A DNA stretch of 10,374 nucleotides from Candidatus Woesearchaeota archaeon (GCA_013331125.1 DUGW01000073.1:1102-11475), one strand, 5' to 3'. Counted from the first letter of the stretch, positions 1-6,590 are shown. The notes: generated by a model not told the origin, from the letters alone. Made by a program: numbers and translations.

Positions 1-223
1 CTCTCGCAAGATACTTGGTGACTGTGTTGGCGATAAGGAGAAGAGGGATTTCAGCCTTGGAAGGGGCAGAGATGAAGACATCGTTGTCGACCTTGAAATC
101 ATCATCCTTAGGAGGAGGGATTATCGAGAATTTCGACAATGCGCCCGGCGTGGGGAAGTTGACCAACTCAGCAGCTCCAGGTTCGATGTCAAGGGTGTTA
201 GATGAGAGGTTGGCACCTTCCAT
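1..223 (-). CDS. in-frame continuation of the vWA protein after the TAG, open at the left edge
   Basis: Directly after the TAG the same frame begins with ATG and stays open for 74 codons to the window edge. It reads MEGANLSS near its start, then LDIEPGAAELVNF, PPKDDDFKVDND and VFISAPSKAEIPLLLIAN. In BatA-like archaeal proteins the vWA domain is followed by a beta-sandwich ending in a DDF.VDN..(Y/F)ISAP segment and then a (V/L)LLI.N strand. This piece supplies exactly those parts, so it belongs to the same protein rather than to a new gene. Translation could restart at the ATG beside the TAG (positions 221-223), but no ribosome-binding site distinct from coding sequence is evident. The true C-terminus lies outside the window. 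Confidence 0.65.
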   Translation of the reverse strand, partial: MEGANLSSNTLDIEPGAAELVNFPTPGALSKFSIIPPPKDDDFKVDNDVFISAPSKAEIPLLLIANTVTKYLAR

Positions 224-1024
224 CTACATATGGATGGTCGTCGCCTCTTCATTGAAATTCTTGATCTGGACAGAAGTGCGGTCCTCGTTGACATCAAGGT
301 CTATTATTCCTACGTTCTTCGACTTCACGTCCGGGTCTATGATAGGGATGAAATCGACAAAGACGCCTTTGGACTTGAGGATGTTCTTCGCAGCGTTGAA
401 ATCCTTATGGCTGTTGGTCTCGATGAAGTCAGAGATCACGATCACGCGGTCCTTGTCCTTGACATAGTTGCCAGCGAAAAGGATGCCATCAAAGATGTTG
501 GTGGAAGTGTCCTTGGGCTCAAGGTCGTTCAGGACAGAGGCTGCCTTGCCCTCATCAGCATCATCGATGACAAGCTCAGGGATCGAGCTGATGGTTATTA
601 TCGCATTCTTGGAACCGAGATTCTCCTTGGCGATATCGATGGCCTTTGTCAGGCGGGTATCACCATCCAGCTCCACCTGGGAAGAGGCAGAGACATCGAT
701 GACTATAGCAGTCTTCTCAACAAAGATGTCCTGAGAGACAGTCATGAAAGGCTTGGCGATAGTCACTGCGAAAAGGAGCATGAGGATGATCTGGAGCAGG
801 AGAAGAGGGTCCTTGATGATCTTCCTGAGGAATGAGGACTTGTCCCATTTGGAGCGCTCCTTCATGAGGAACATAAGCGCAGGCACGGTCTTCTTCTTAG
901 GCCTGGGGCGGATAAGATAGATGATGATAAGTGGTATCAGCGCTACAAGGGCCCAAAGGCCGCCAAGGTCTAGAAGGTATCGGCTAAGTACCTCTTTTAG
1001 GGGGACTAAAAACTCCAAAGGCAT
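224..1024 (-). CDS. BatA-like vWA-domain membrane protein, part before an in-frame TAG
   Basis: The first 266 residues match the BatA/aerotolerance-type layout. There is a hydrophobic N-terminus (helix about residues 22-39), a basic RPRPKKK loop followed by a short cytoplasmic stretch, a second helix (about 72-92), then a von Willebrand factor A domain. The metal-binding MIDAS motif is intact: DVSAS at 110-114, a Thr in the KDTSTN region near 173-175, and Asp199 in VISDF. vWA proteins of this kind bind partner proteins through a divalent metal; the bulk of the chain lies at the membrane. A TAG codon at 224-226 interrupts the frame within the beta-rich region after the vWA domain. The same frame stays open to the window edge and continues with sequence expected for the family, so this is probably one protein interrupted by a recoded, mutated or miscalled codon. 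The start is the ATG at 1022-1024, about 29 bases after a consensus TATA box, so the message may be leaderless. Function beyond the domain assignment is not known. Confidence 0.8.
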   Translation of the reverse strand: MPLEFLVPLKEVLSRYLLDLGGLWALVALIPLIIIYLIRPRPKKKTVPALMFLMKERSKWDKSSFLRKIIKDPLLLLQIILMLLFAVTIAKPFMTVSQDIFVEKTAIVIDVSASSQVELDGDTRLTKAIDIAKENLGSKNAIITISSIPELVIDDADEGKAASVLNDLEPKDTSTNIFDGILFAGNYVKDKDRVIVISDFIETNSHKDFNAAKNILKSKGVFVDFIPIIDPDVKSKNVGIIDLDVNEDRTSVQIKNFNEEATTIHM

Positions 1025-1047
1025 AAGGAGAACCTGATTTAAGCTGG

Positions 1048-1057
1048 TATATAAATA
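1048..1057 (-). promoter_or_regulatory. TATA box of the vWA gene
   Basis: On the minus strand this reads TATTTATATA, containing the archaeal box A consensus TTTATATA. Its centre lies about 29 bases upstream of the ATG at 1024, which places transcription start at or within a few bases of the start codon. No good ribosome-binding site lies between, consistent with a leaderless message. On the plus strand the same bases (TATATAAATA) could also serve the candidate RNA starting near 1089. Confidence 0.7.
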
Positions 1058-1075
1058 TTATGAAAGGCCGGAGAA

Positions 1076-1090
1076 ACATCATAATGATGT
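1076..1090. repeat. 15-base perfect palindrome (ACATCAT-A-ATGATGT)
   Basis: A perfect dyad with a one-base centre lies just upstream (minus-strand sense) of the vWA TATA box and abuts the 11-bp repeat of the candidate RNA at 1089-1208. It could be a regulator binding site for the vWA promoter or an end hairpin of the neighbouring RNA. No direct evidence separates these. Confidence 0.4.
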
Positions 1091-1208
1091 GTTGGTGCCG
1101 GTCCTCGGCTTCGAGTATTTTATCGCAGGGCCTACCTTCCCGTAGGGGGCATCCCCCGCTCACGGCCTGGACGATTGAGTGGTTGGCCTGCGGGAAAGGC
1201 ACCAACAC
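1089..1208. ncRNA. candidate structured RNA closed by an 11-bp perfect helix
   Basis: GTGTTGGTGCC at 1089-1099 is perfectly complementary to GGCACCAACAC at 1198-1208, giving a 120-base element in an otherwise non-coding gap. Inside, further helices can be drawn: CTCG/CGAG (1104-1107 with 1112-1115), CGCAGG/CCTGCG (1124-1129 with 1187-1192), CCTAC/GTAGG (1131-1135 with 1142-1146), an overlapping GGGGG/CCCCC (1145-1149 with 1153-1157) and CTCA/TGAG (1159-1162 with 1176-1179). The strand is undecided: the plus strand has a TATA box at 1048-1057, and the minus strand has only a weak one (GCTTTATTG, 1236-1244). The size and end helix recall 5S rRNA, but the conserved loop sequences are absent, and no tRNA T-loop is present. 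It matches no RNA family I recognise. Confidence 0.45.
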
Positions 1209-1259
1209 TACTCATGTTATCAGAATCAGAAAAAGCAATAAAGCAAAAGATTAGCCTAT

Positions 1260-1811
1260 TCAGTCCTGCAGGCTCTGATATGCTTTGTCAAGCACTTTGC
1301 CCTCAAGTCCTTCTGCTATCTGGGCGACATGGTCGGATGACTTATGGTGAGCCTTGTAGCCCGAAGCCAGCTTGCTGCGTTTGTCAAAATCTGCACCTAC
1401 ATTCTTAAGATACCAGGTGGAATGCCTGTTGCTGATGTTCTGGTTATGATAGGCATTCATCATCTTGCGCAGGACCTCCTCGCCCTCGCCTGCCTGGAAC
1501 TTCTTCACCACATCAGGGATACTCATACGCAACTGTTTAAGGGTAGAGATGACATCACCGATCTCGAAAGCATCGTCAGCGCCGGCGGCCGGGATCTTGG
1601 TCCCTTTCTTGTAGGCGACAGCAGCCTTGGCAAGAAGGGCATAGACCTTGTTATGGTCATCCCTATCGACCTTCTCGAAATCACTGGCGATGGCCCCGTA
1701 AGCCTTCACTATAGCGACATCATGCTCTTTCTTAAGTGTCTTGACATTGCCGGTCACCTGCTCAAGGTGGCTCTGGTACATTTCAACAGGAGTTGGTTCT
1801 TTCTTTGCCAT
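1260..1811 (-). CDS. uncharacterised 183-residue helical protein
   Basis: I do not recognise this protein. It is soluble, highly charged and apparently all-helical, with no signal peptide or membrane segment, and it has several His residues in its C-terminal half (AYHNQN, NRHSTWYL, KAHHKSSDHVAQ). A short low-complexity linker, GTKIPAAGADDAF, around residues 70-82 suggests two helical halves. The start is the ATG at 1809-1811 (MAKKEPTP): an AGGTGAT ribosome-binding site lies four bases upstream. The GTG that would extend the frame by three codons is part of that site. The gene ends in TGA, 52 bases from the candidate RNA at 1089-1208. It is divergent from the nucleotidyltransferase gene at 2165 and may share its control region. 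Confidence 0.8.
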   Translation of the reverse strand: MAKKEPTPVEMYQSHLEQVTGNVKTLKKEHDVAIVKAYGAIASDFEKVDRDDHNKVYALLAKAAVAYKKGTKIPAAGADDAFEIGDVISTLKQLRMSIPDVVKKFQAGEGEEVLRKMMNAYHNQNISNRHSTWYLKNVGADFDKRSKLASGYKAHHKSSDHVAQIAEGLEGKVLDKAYQSLQD

Positions 1812-1862
1812 AAATATCACCTTTTGTATGGTTCTTTTGTTTGATCAATAATAATCAGCCAA

Positions 1863-1882
1863 TGATGACCAATAAGTCATCA
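1863..1882. promoter_or_regulatory. 20-bp dyad, candidate operator (TGATGAC-N6-GTCATCA)
   Basis: Two perfect 7-base half-sites are separated by CAATAA. The dyad lies 52 bases upstream of the ATG of the 1260-1811 gene. It is just upstream of a weak TATA-like stretch on the minus strand (TTATTATT, near 1846-1856), the position typical of an archaeal activator or a repressor. The size and symmetry suit a dimeric winged-helix regulator. The assignment is inference from symmetry and position. Confidence 0.4.
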
Positions 1883-1892
1883 CGGATACCAG

Positions 1893-1937
1893 TCCCTGCC
1901 AAGTTTATTAATTTTGTGATGGATAAAAGGGCAGGGA
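1893..1937. repeat. 8-bp inverted repeat around an AT-rich core
   Basis: TCCCTGCC at 1893-1900 pairs with GGCAGGGA at 1930-1937 across a 29-base AT-rich loop containing TTTATTAATTTT. It lies midway between two divergent genes. It could be a control element for either gene or a hairpin in a long leader. Apart from this, the 20-bp dyad at 1863-1882 and the TATA boxes, I see nothing else in the 1812-2164 gap. Confidence 0.3.
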
Positions 1938-2019
1938 TACGTCTATTTACCTTTTTTTGACAATCATGACTGGATTTTCAAGACACATGACATTTTTGTC
2001 GCACTAATGGGTTCTGGCG

Positions 2020-2037
2020 TTTATAAGTATTTATAAA
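2020..2037 (+). promoter_or_regulatory. tandem TATA boxes spaced one helical turn
   Basis: TTATAA occurs at 2021-2026 and again at 2031-2036, exactly ten bases apart, in TTTATAAG and TATTTATAAAG contexts. Transcripts would begin near 2047-2060, giving the nucleotidyltransferase message a leader of about 110 bases. That leader contains a GGCGC/GCGCC hairpin (2061-2065 with 2092-2096). A separate small RNA from this promoter cannot be excluded. Confidence 0.45.
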
Positions 2038-2131
2038 GCCAGATTACCTACTAATACCTAGGCGCAGACAGAATCGCACAGCATCTGGAAAGCGCCGATG
2101 TGAGAAGCAAAAGTGAAGCAAGAGTCAGTAT

Positions 2132-2140
2132 CTATATAAT
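2132..2140 (+). promoter_or_regulatory. proximal TATA box of the nucleotidyltransferase gene
   Basis: CTATATAAT sits with its centre about 28 bases before the ATG at 2165, so a transcript from it would start at or next to the ATG and be leaderless. A GGGGTG ribosome-binding site lies at about 2150-2155, nine bases before the ATG. It would be used only by transcripts starting farther upstream. The gene may therefore have both leaderless and leadered messages. Confidence 0.5.
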
Positions 2141-2164
2141 AATACTCCCGGGGTGGAAAACAAC

Positions 2165-4021
2165 ATGGCGAAGAAATACGGAGAGAAGAAAGAAGAGAAG
2201 AAAAAGACTGCAAAAGACAAGGAAGCAGAGACAAAAGCACAGGAAGAGGAGATGATGAAGAACCTCCCGCCAGAGGTGCAGAAGAAACTCAAAGAGATAA
2301 AGACAAAACTCGATTCTTACCAGAAAGAAGTCCTCAAGAAGTTCGAACACTACATAATGGGCATAGGACTGCTCCCACCAAGCAAGGAAGGGGAGAAGGT
2401 AGATCAGGAGAAGATCAATGTCCTGGTACTGGTCGATGATTCTGACTCAAAGAAGATGACAAAGCAGGAGCTGAAAGACAAGCTCAGCTCGATACTGCAG
2501 AAGATGGCAGAAGAGACAGACAAAAGACTGGTCACGCAGACAGTCATACTCTCAGAGGTATGGCAGAGCTGCTACGACGGAAAATCAGACCTGCTACAGA
2601 CATTCGCCATGTGCGCACCGGTCTACGACCTGGGAATGATGTCAGCACTAAAGATAGGAGAGATACACAAGGAGATGGTGCTGAAGAAATTCGAGAAGTA
2701 CATAGTCTCATACGTACTGTTCGGAAGCCTGACAAGAGGCCAGGCGACAAGCGAGAGCGACATCGACGTCGCGATAATCGTGGACGACACAGACGTCAAG
2801 AAGATGACGCGCGCAGAGCTGAAAGACAAGCTCAGGGCGATCATCGTGGGTATGGGGCTGGATGCAGGAGACATGACAGGCATCAAGAACAAGCTCAACA
2901 TCCAGGTATACATACTGACTGATTTCTGGGACTCGATCAAGGAAGCCAACCCGGTCATATTCACAGTGCTGCGAGACGGAGTCCCGCTGTATGACAGAGG
3001 TATATTCATGCCATGGAAACAGCTGCTCAGGATGGGGAAGATCAAGCCATCCACCGAGAGCATAGACATGTTCATGGCGTCAGGAGAGCAGATGGTGAAC
3101 AGGGTTAAAGGCGCACTGCTCAGCATAGTCGAGAGGGAGATCTACTGGAGCACGCTCACGCCGACACAGGCAGCGATAATGCTCTATGGCATAGCACCGC
3201 CGACACCCAACGAGACGATAGATCTTGTAGAAGAGATATTCGTCAAGAAAGAAGGCCTGCTCGAAGTCAAATACGTAGAGACCATGAGAGAGATACGCAA
3301 ATACTACAAAGGCATAGAGCACGGCGACATCAAGGAGATAAAAGGCAAAGAGGTAGACGAACTGCTCGACAAGGCAGACAAATACCTCAAGAGGCTCAAG
3401 AGACTCTTCACACAGATAGAGAAGATGAAAGAGGAAGAGGGCATAGTCCACCTCTATGACACAGTCATCACGATAATCAGGGACGTGCTCAGGCTGGAAG
3501 GCATCGAGCGCGCCTCAGACGTGGAATGCGTGAAACTCTTCGAGACAGAGGTCATACACTCAGGAAAAGTGCCGGAGAAATTCCTCAGGATGATAAACAA
3601 CGTGGTCCAGGCAAAGAAAGACTACGACGAGAAGAAACTCTCAAAGGTAGACATCCAGAACGTACGCAAGGAAGGACGCGAAGTGGTGAAGTTCCTTGTC
3701 GAGCACATGCAGAGGAAACGCGGAAGGGAGCTCGAAAGGGCAAAGATACGCGTCAAGCACGGAGACAAGTACGGAGAGGTCATGCTGCTGGAAGACACAG
3801 CATTCATAGTGCACGACATAGACCACGAGGAGAAGGAGCTGACAAAGGCAGTCATCAATGAGGACGGGACACTGGGGACAGTGACCAAGTCAAACCTTGA
3901 GGAGCTCGAGCAGCACCTGGCAAAGTACGAGATACCACCGAAAGTCTTCATCAAGGAGAAAGTCTTCGAGAAGCTGAAGGAGATATTCGGTAAGGATGTG
4001 GAGATCCTGGTCAATTTCTAA
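2165..4021 (+). CDS. tandem nucleotidyltransferase-domain protein with helical (HEPN-like?) C-terminal part
   Basis: The 618-residue protein starts with a Lys/Glu-rich, probably coiled, stretch (1-35). It then has two related minimal-nucleotidyltransferase (MNT) units. The second (about 170-285) has a full active-site signature, GSLTRG at 187-192 and SDIDV at 198-202, with the Asp pair that binds metal and nucleotide. The first (about 53-165) aligns with it throughout (VLKKFE.YI, VDD.D.KKMT..ELKDKL in both) but has GIGLLPP in place of GSLTRG and KINV in place of DIDV, so it should be inactive. Residues about 300-420 form long helices resembling the HEPN partner of MNT proteins. A strict R-x4-6-H motif is not clear: RKYYKGIEH has seven residues between R and H. 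A mixed alpha/beta C-terminus follows. MNT enzymes move nucleotides onto proteins or RNA; here the substrate is unknown. The GTG at 2153 is a less likely start than the ATG at 2165. Codons ending in T are unusually rare. Confidence 0.8.
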   Translation: MAKKYGEKKEEKKKTAKDKEAETKAQEEEMMKNLPPEVQKKLKEIKTKLDSYQKEVLKKFEHYIMGIGLLPPSKEGEKVDQEKINVLVLVDDSDSKKMTKQELKDKLSSILQKMAEETDKRLVTQTVILSEVWQSCYDGKSDLLQTFAMCAPVYDLGMMSALKIGEIHKEMVLKKFEKYIVSYVLFGSLTRGQATSESDIDVAIIVDDTDVKKMTRAELKDKLRAIIVGMGLDAGDMTGIKNKLNIQVYILTDFWDSIKEANPVIFTVLRDGVPLYDRGIFMPWKQLLRMGKIKPSTESIDMFMASGEQMVNRVKGALLSIVEREIYWSTLTPTQAAIMLYGIAPPTPNETIDLVEEIFVKKEGLLEVKYVETMREIRKYYKGIEHGDIKEIKGKEVDELLDKADKYLKRLKRLFTQIEKMKEEEGIVHLYDTVITIIRDVLRLEGIERASDVECVKLFETEVIHSGKVPEKFLRMINNVVQAKKDYDEKKLSKVDIQNVRKEGREVVKFLVEHMQRKRGRELERAKIRVKHGDKYGEVMLLEDTAFIVHDIDHEEKELTKAVINEDGTLGTVTKSNLEELEQHLAKYEIPPKVFIKEKVFEKLKEIFGKDVEILVNF

Positions 4022-4185
4022 ATATTTTTAATGTTTGTTCTTAATCTGAGCAGTGTAAGAAAAATATCTCCTTAATTCTGTTGGCGGAGCACTAATCATG
4101 CCTGTTAGATTTGATGCAGGCGGTTTTATTCTTAATTTATGGCAACTTAGGAATTCTTTTTGTCATTCGCGAGCGTTTAGAAAAA

Positions 4186-4193
4186 TTTAAATA
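4186..4193 (+). promoter_or_regulatory. TATA box of the small membrane-protein gene
   Basis: TTTAAATA lies with its centre about 26 bases before the ATG at 4216, the spacing that puts transcription start at the start codon. This supports ATG 4216 over upstream in-frame ATG codons, which would lie on the far side of the promoter. The 4022-4185 gap otherwise holds only T-rich stretches after the upstream stop (TATTTTTAATGTTTGTTCTT), a possible terminator. Confidence 0.65.
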
Positions 4194-4215
4194 CTCTGGC
4201 TGCATAGGGGACATT

Positions 4216-4674
4216 ATGAAAAAGAGGATCAAGGTATTCTGGACCAATAAGAGTGTAGAAGCTACACTCAAGGTTTTAGGAATTGTGTTTTTAGTGATTG
4301 CTGTCCTCATTCTTGTTTACCTGGTATTCGCCAAACCGAAAATCAGTGCCCAATTGCTGGTAGATCAGGAAAGTGTTATTGTCGCAGAAAAAGGCGATAA
4401 GATAGATGTTTTCTTTCTCTTGAAAAATGATGGTATCAGACCAGCAAGAATAGAAAACGTACTTATATACGATCAGAATGACGGCGAACTCATGAGGATG
4501 TCAGAGAGTTTTCCCAAGCACCAATTTACAGTCTGGCCTAAAGATGAGAAATTGATCAGGCTTTCTCTTAGAGAACCTTATGGGAAGACCAGTGCAAAGG
4601 CTGTTTTAAACATAGCTTACCGCCCAACAGTAGAAGTCACCAAGAGCAACTCTGTTGATGTGAGATGGGAGTGA
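4216..4674 (+). CDS. small membrane-anchored beta-rich protein, unknown function
   Basis: The 152-residue protein has a short basic N-terminus (MKKRIK), a single membrane helix at about residues 17-39 (VLGIVFLVIAVLILVYLVF), and an outer domain of alternating strands. The outer domain contains VFFLLKNDGIRPARIENVLIY, the look of an immunoglobulin-like fold similar to CARDB/DUF11-type domains, but I cannot assign a family. The charge pattern predicts the C-terminal domain outside the cell. The start is fixed by the TATA box 26 bases upstream; the message is probably leaderless. It ends in TGA and converges on the molybdopterin lipoprotein gene, 52 bases away, with no obvious stem-loop between them. 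Confidence 0.75.
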   Translation: MKKRIKVFWTNKSVEATLKVLGIVFLVIAVLILVYLVFAKPKISAQLLVDQESVIVAEKGDKIDVFFLLKNDGIRPARIENVLIYDQNDGELMRMSESFPKHQFTVWPKDEKLIRLSLREPYGKTSAKAVLNIAYRPTVEVTKSNSVDVRWE

Positions 4675-4726
4675 GCAAAAGAAGATCAAGATAATAAATA
4701 ATTGATTAAGTCCCATCTATTTCTGT

Positions 4727-5503
4727 TTATCTTTCCACAGCCGCATCATTAGGATAACCCCTGCTCTCCCAATAACCTTCATAAGTCGGATCGTTTGACA
4801 GTTCTATCTTGGTCACCCACTTGATCCATTTGTAGCCCCATTTCGATTCTGCGACGACCTCGAAAGGGAAACCCTTGTCAGGCGGAAGAGTCACATTGTT
4901 CACCTTGTAGGCGAGAAGGATATCATTGTCCCTTATGTAGTCCAGCGGTAGAGATGTTGTGTAACCGTCAGCAGCAGTGAAGATGACAGTGTTCACATCA
5001 GGTCTCGGCTTTGCGTCAGCGATAAGGTCCTCAAGAAGGATGCCCTCCCAGAGTATCGTAGCGTCCCAACCAGTGACGCAGTACAAGGTGACAACTTTAG
5101 AATATGATGGGTACTTCAGGACGTCATCATACGGAAGTTCAAGACGGTTGTCGACCATGCCTGTGACGACCAGGCGGTATGATGCTCTGTCAACATCCTG
5201 AGGCCCTTTGATTGACAGGTCCCTGATGTCGCGGAAGGAGTCAAGCCTCTCACCTTCATATTCTTTCACTTCTACCTTGGCAAGCTCTTTTGTCGACGGG
5301 AATTCAGGACTGACTTCTGGTCTAGGAAGGTCCTTGAACGGCTCTTCTGCTCCTGGTTCATGCATGGTGTCAGGCAGAGGGACATCAGGCTCTGTGAACT
5401 GGCCAGGCTGAGGTGCCTTCTTGGTGATGTCAAAGACAGGCTCAGTGCCGCATCCGGCAAGAAGCAGGATGACTGCTGTGATCATGATCATCATCAGTCG
5501 CAT
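4727..5503 (-). CDS. sulfite-oxidase-like molybdopterin oxidoreductase, lipoprotein
   Basis: The 258-residue protein begins with a lipoprotein signal peptide, the lipobox LAGC putting the lipidated Cys at 18. A Pro/Glu-rich spacer to about residue 80 follows, then a sulfite-oxidase-type molybdopterin-binding domain. Cys142 in TLYCVTGWDATILWEG is the expected molybdenum ligand, and the C-terminal EGYWESRGYPNDAA is typical of the family. Such enzymes transfer electrons to or from substrates such as sulfite or oxidised methionine; the substrate here is unknown. Its start overlaps the last ten bases of the DUF4405-like gene, and a GAGGT site lies eight bases upstream of its ATG, so the two are translated together. 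The arrangement recalls MsrP/MsrQ (YedY/YedZ): an outer molybdoenzyme fed by a membrane heme protein. It is the last gene of the operon. Confidence 0.85.
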   Translation of the reverse strand: MRLMMIMITAVILLLAGCGTEPVFDITKKAPQPGQFTEPDVPLPDTMHEPGAEEPFKDLPRPEVSPEFPSTKELAKVEVKEYEGERLDSFRDIRDLSIKGPQDVDRASYRLVVTGMVDNRLELPYDDVLKYPSYSKVVTLYCVTGWDATILWEGILLEDLIADAKPRPDVNTVIFTAADGYTTSLPLDYIRDNDILLAYKVNNVTLPPDKGFPFEVVAESKWGYKWIKWVTKIELSNDPTYEGYWESRGYPNDAAVER

Positions 5504-5817
5504 TTTTTCTTACCTCTTATGATGTTCTTGGTCATGCATACTATCCAGTTCCAGTTGAAGACAAGATGCGCAAGGACAAGAAGGACCATGATCAGGCCAG
5601 ACCAGTCATGGACCTGGGAGATAGTATATGCGGGTATTGCCCTGTAGACTCCCCTGAAATATTGTGTCAGTCCAGGGAATTTGAGTATGCCTGTGATGCC
5701 TGACAGTATGAATGTGACCAGAAGGCCGATGTCAATCGCATATTTTATGTGGTTCTTGTTCACGCTCAATAATTTCGCGAGAAATTTTTGGCGTCCTGAA
5801 AAACTTTGGTTTTTCAT
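5494..5817 (-). CDS. DUF4405-like membrane cytochrome-b-type protein
   Basis: The 107-residue protein has two or three membrane segments: about 25-46 (YAIDIGLLVTFILSGITGIL) and about 72-93 (WSGLIMVLLVLAHLVFNW). His23, His70 (QVHDWSG) and His84 (LAHLVFNWNW) match the positions that bind heme in DUF4405/cytochrome b561-like proteins, where HDWSG and a later H..x..W are characteristic. It probably carries electrons between the membrane quinone pool and the molybdopterin lipoprotein encoded next, though heme binding is inferred only from these His residues. The start codon overlaps the stop of the EEP gene as ATGA. A GAGGTG site lies eight bases before the ATG. The stop lies inside the start of the next gene, a fully coupled operon. 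Confidence 0.75.
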   Translation of the reverse strand: MKNQSFSGRQKFLAKLLSVNKNHIKYAIDIGLLVTFILSGITGILKFPGLTQYFRGVYRAIPAYTISQVHDWSGLIMVLLVLAHLVFNWNWIVCMTKNIIRGKKKCD

Positions 5818-6590
5818 GATTTTCGCACCTCAAAATCGACAAGTATAGGGAGATGGTCAGAGAACTCTGCCTTAAGGACAGAATACTGCTTCACCTTTAT
5901 CTCTTTGGAGACAAGGACAAAGTCAAGACGCTTTCTGGGATGCCAGGTGGGGAAGGTGTGGATCTTCGTATGCCCATCCAGCCTGACAGCATCATGAAGA
6001 TGGGTCTCGTCAAGCAGTCTCTGGAGCTCTTCAATCCCATTGAATGTGTTGAAATCCCCCATCAACATCACAGGACCTTTCACGCCCCTGACGATGCCGG
6101 TAATCTCCTCTATCTGCAGACGCCTCGTCCTGCGATGGAGAGCAAGATGCGCAAGCAGCAGGGTGACCTTCTTCGGGCAATTGATCGTCGCCTGGATGAC
6201 GACATTATGCATGCCTGCAGAGAGGAAATGATGCCTGATATCCTTGAGAGGATATTTAGAGATGAAAGCATTGCTCTGCTTACGGAGATAAGGGATGTAA
6301 TGTATTATCTTCTTCATCCCTGTGAGGGAATACTTGACCATCTCTTCCCTATTATCTATATGGAGAGACTTGCTGAAATCCTTGGCCTCATCTTTCCTGT
6401 TGGTGCGCAGGGAACCGCAGTCGACCTCCACAAGGGCAAGGATGTCCGGCTTCATCTCTTTAAGGAAAGCGATCATCCTCTCCTCCAGCCTTGGAGGTGT
6501 GGTGAAGAATCTCCAGAACTTAAGATAATCAAGGTACCTGCCGGTCAACCCTATACAGTATTCTATATTATAGACTATCAGTCTGACCAT
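5814..6590 (-). CDS. endonuclease/exonuclease/phosphatase (EEP) family protein
   Basis: The 258-residue protein carries the EEP-fold signature motifs in order. They are Asn8 in VYNIEY, metal-binding Glu55 in LVEVD, SNAFISKYP near 106-114, His148 in LLAHLALH, GDFNT at 178-182 with Asp179 and Asn181, LDFVLVS at 222-228, and the catalytic SDHLP at 244-248. The family hydrolyses phosphodiester or phosphomonoester bonds in DNA, RNA, lipids or small molecules. The sequence alone does not give the substrate. No signal peptide or membrane segment is seen. It is the first gene of the operon with the DUF4405-like and molybdopterin genes, sharing an ATGA overlap with the next. It starts 38 bases after the end of the tRNA on the same strand. 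No clear TATA box lies in that gap, so part of its transcription may come from the tRNA promoter. Confidence 0.88.
   Translation of the reverse strand: MVRLIVYNIEYCIGLTGRYLDYLKFWRFFTTPPRLEERMIAFLKEMKPDILALVEVDCGSLRTNRKDEAKDFSKSLHIDNREEMVKYSLTGMKKIIHYIPYLRKQSNAFISKYPLKDIRHHFLSAGMHNVVIQATINCPKKVTLLLAHLALHRRTRRLQIEEITGIVRGVKGPVMLMGDFNTFNGIEELQRLLDETHLHDAVRLDGHTKIHTFPTWHPRKRLDFVLVSKEIKVKQYSVLKAEFSDHLPILVDFEVRKS

Noticed and set aside
230..835. Plus-strand reading frame opposite the vWA gene
   Set aside because: It is an opposite-strand shadow; the minus strand shows the MIDAS motif and membrane helices in order.
1089..1208. 5S rRNA
   Set aside because: Length and end helix fit, but the CCGAAC-type loop and other conserved 5S bases are missing on both strands.
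1863..1890. C/D box guide RNA (GTGATGA and CTGA on the minus strand)
   Set aside because: Only one C and one D box are found, the second pair is missing, and the boxes form part of a perfect DNA dyad.
4111..4215. N-terminal extension of the small membrane protein
   Set aside because: It crosses the TATA box at 4186-4193, which is spaced for a start at the ATG at 4216.
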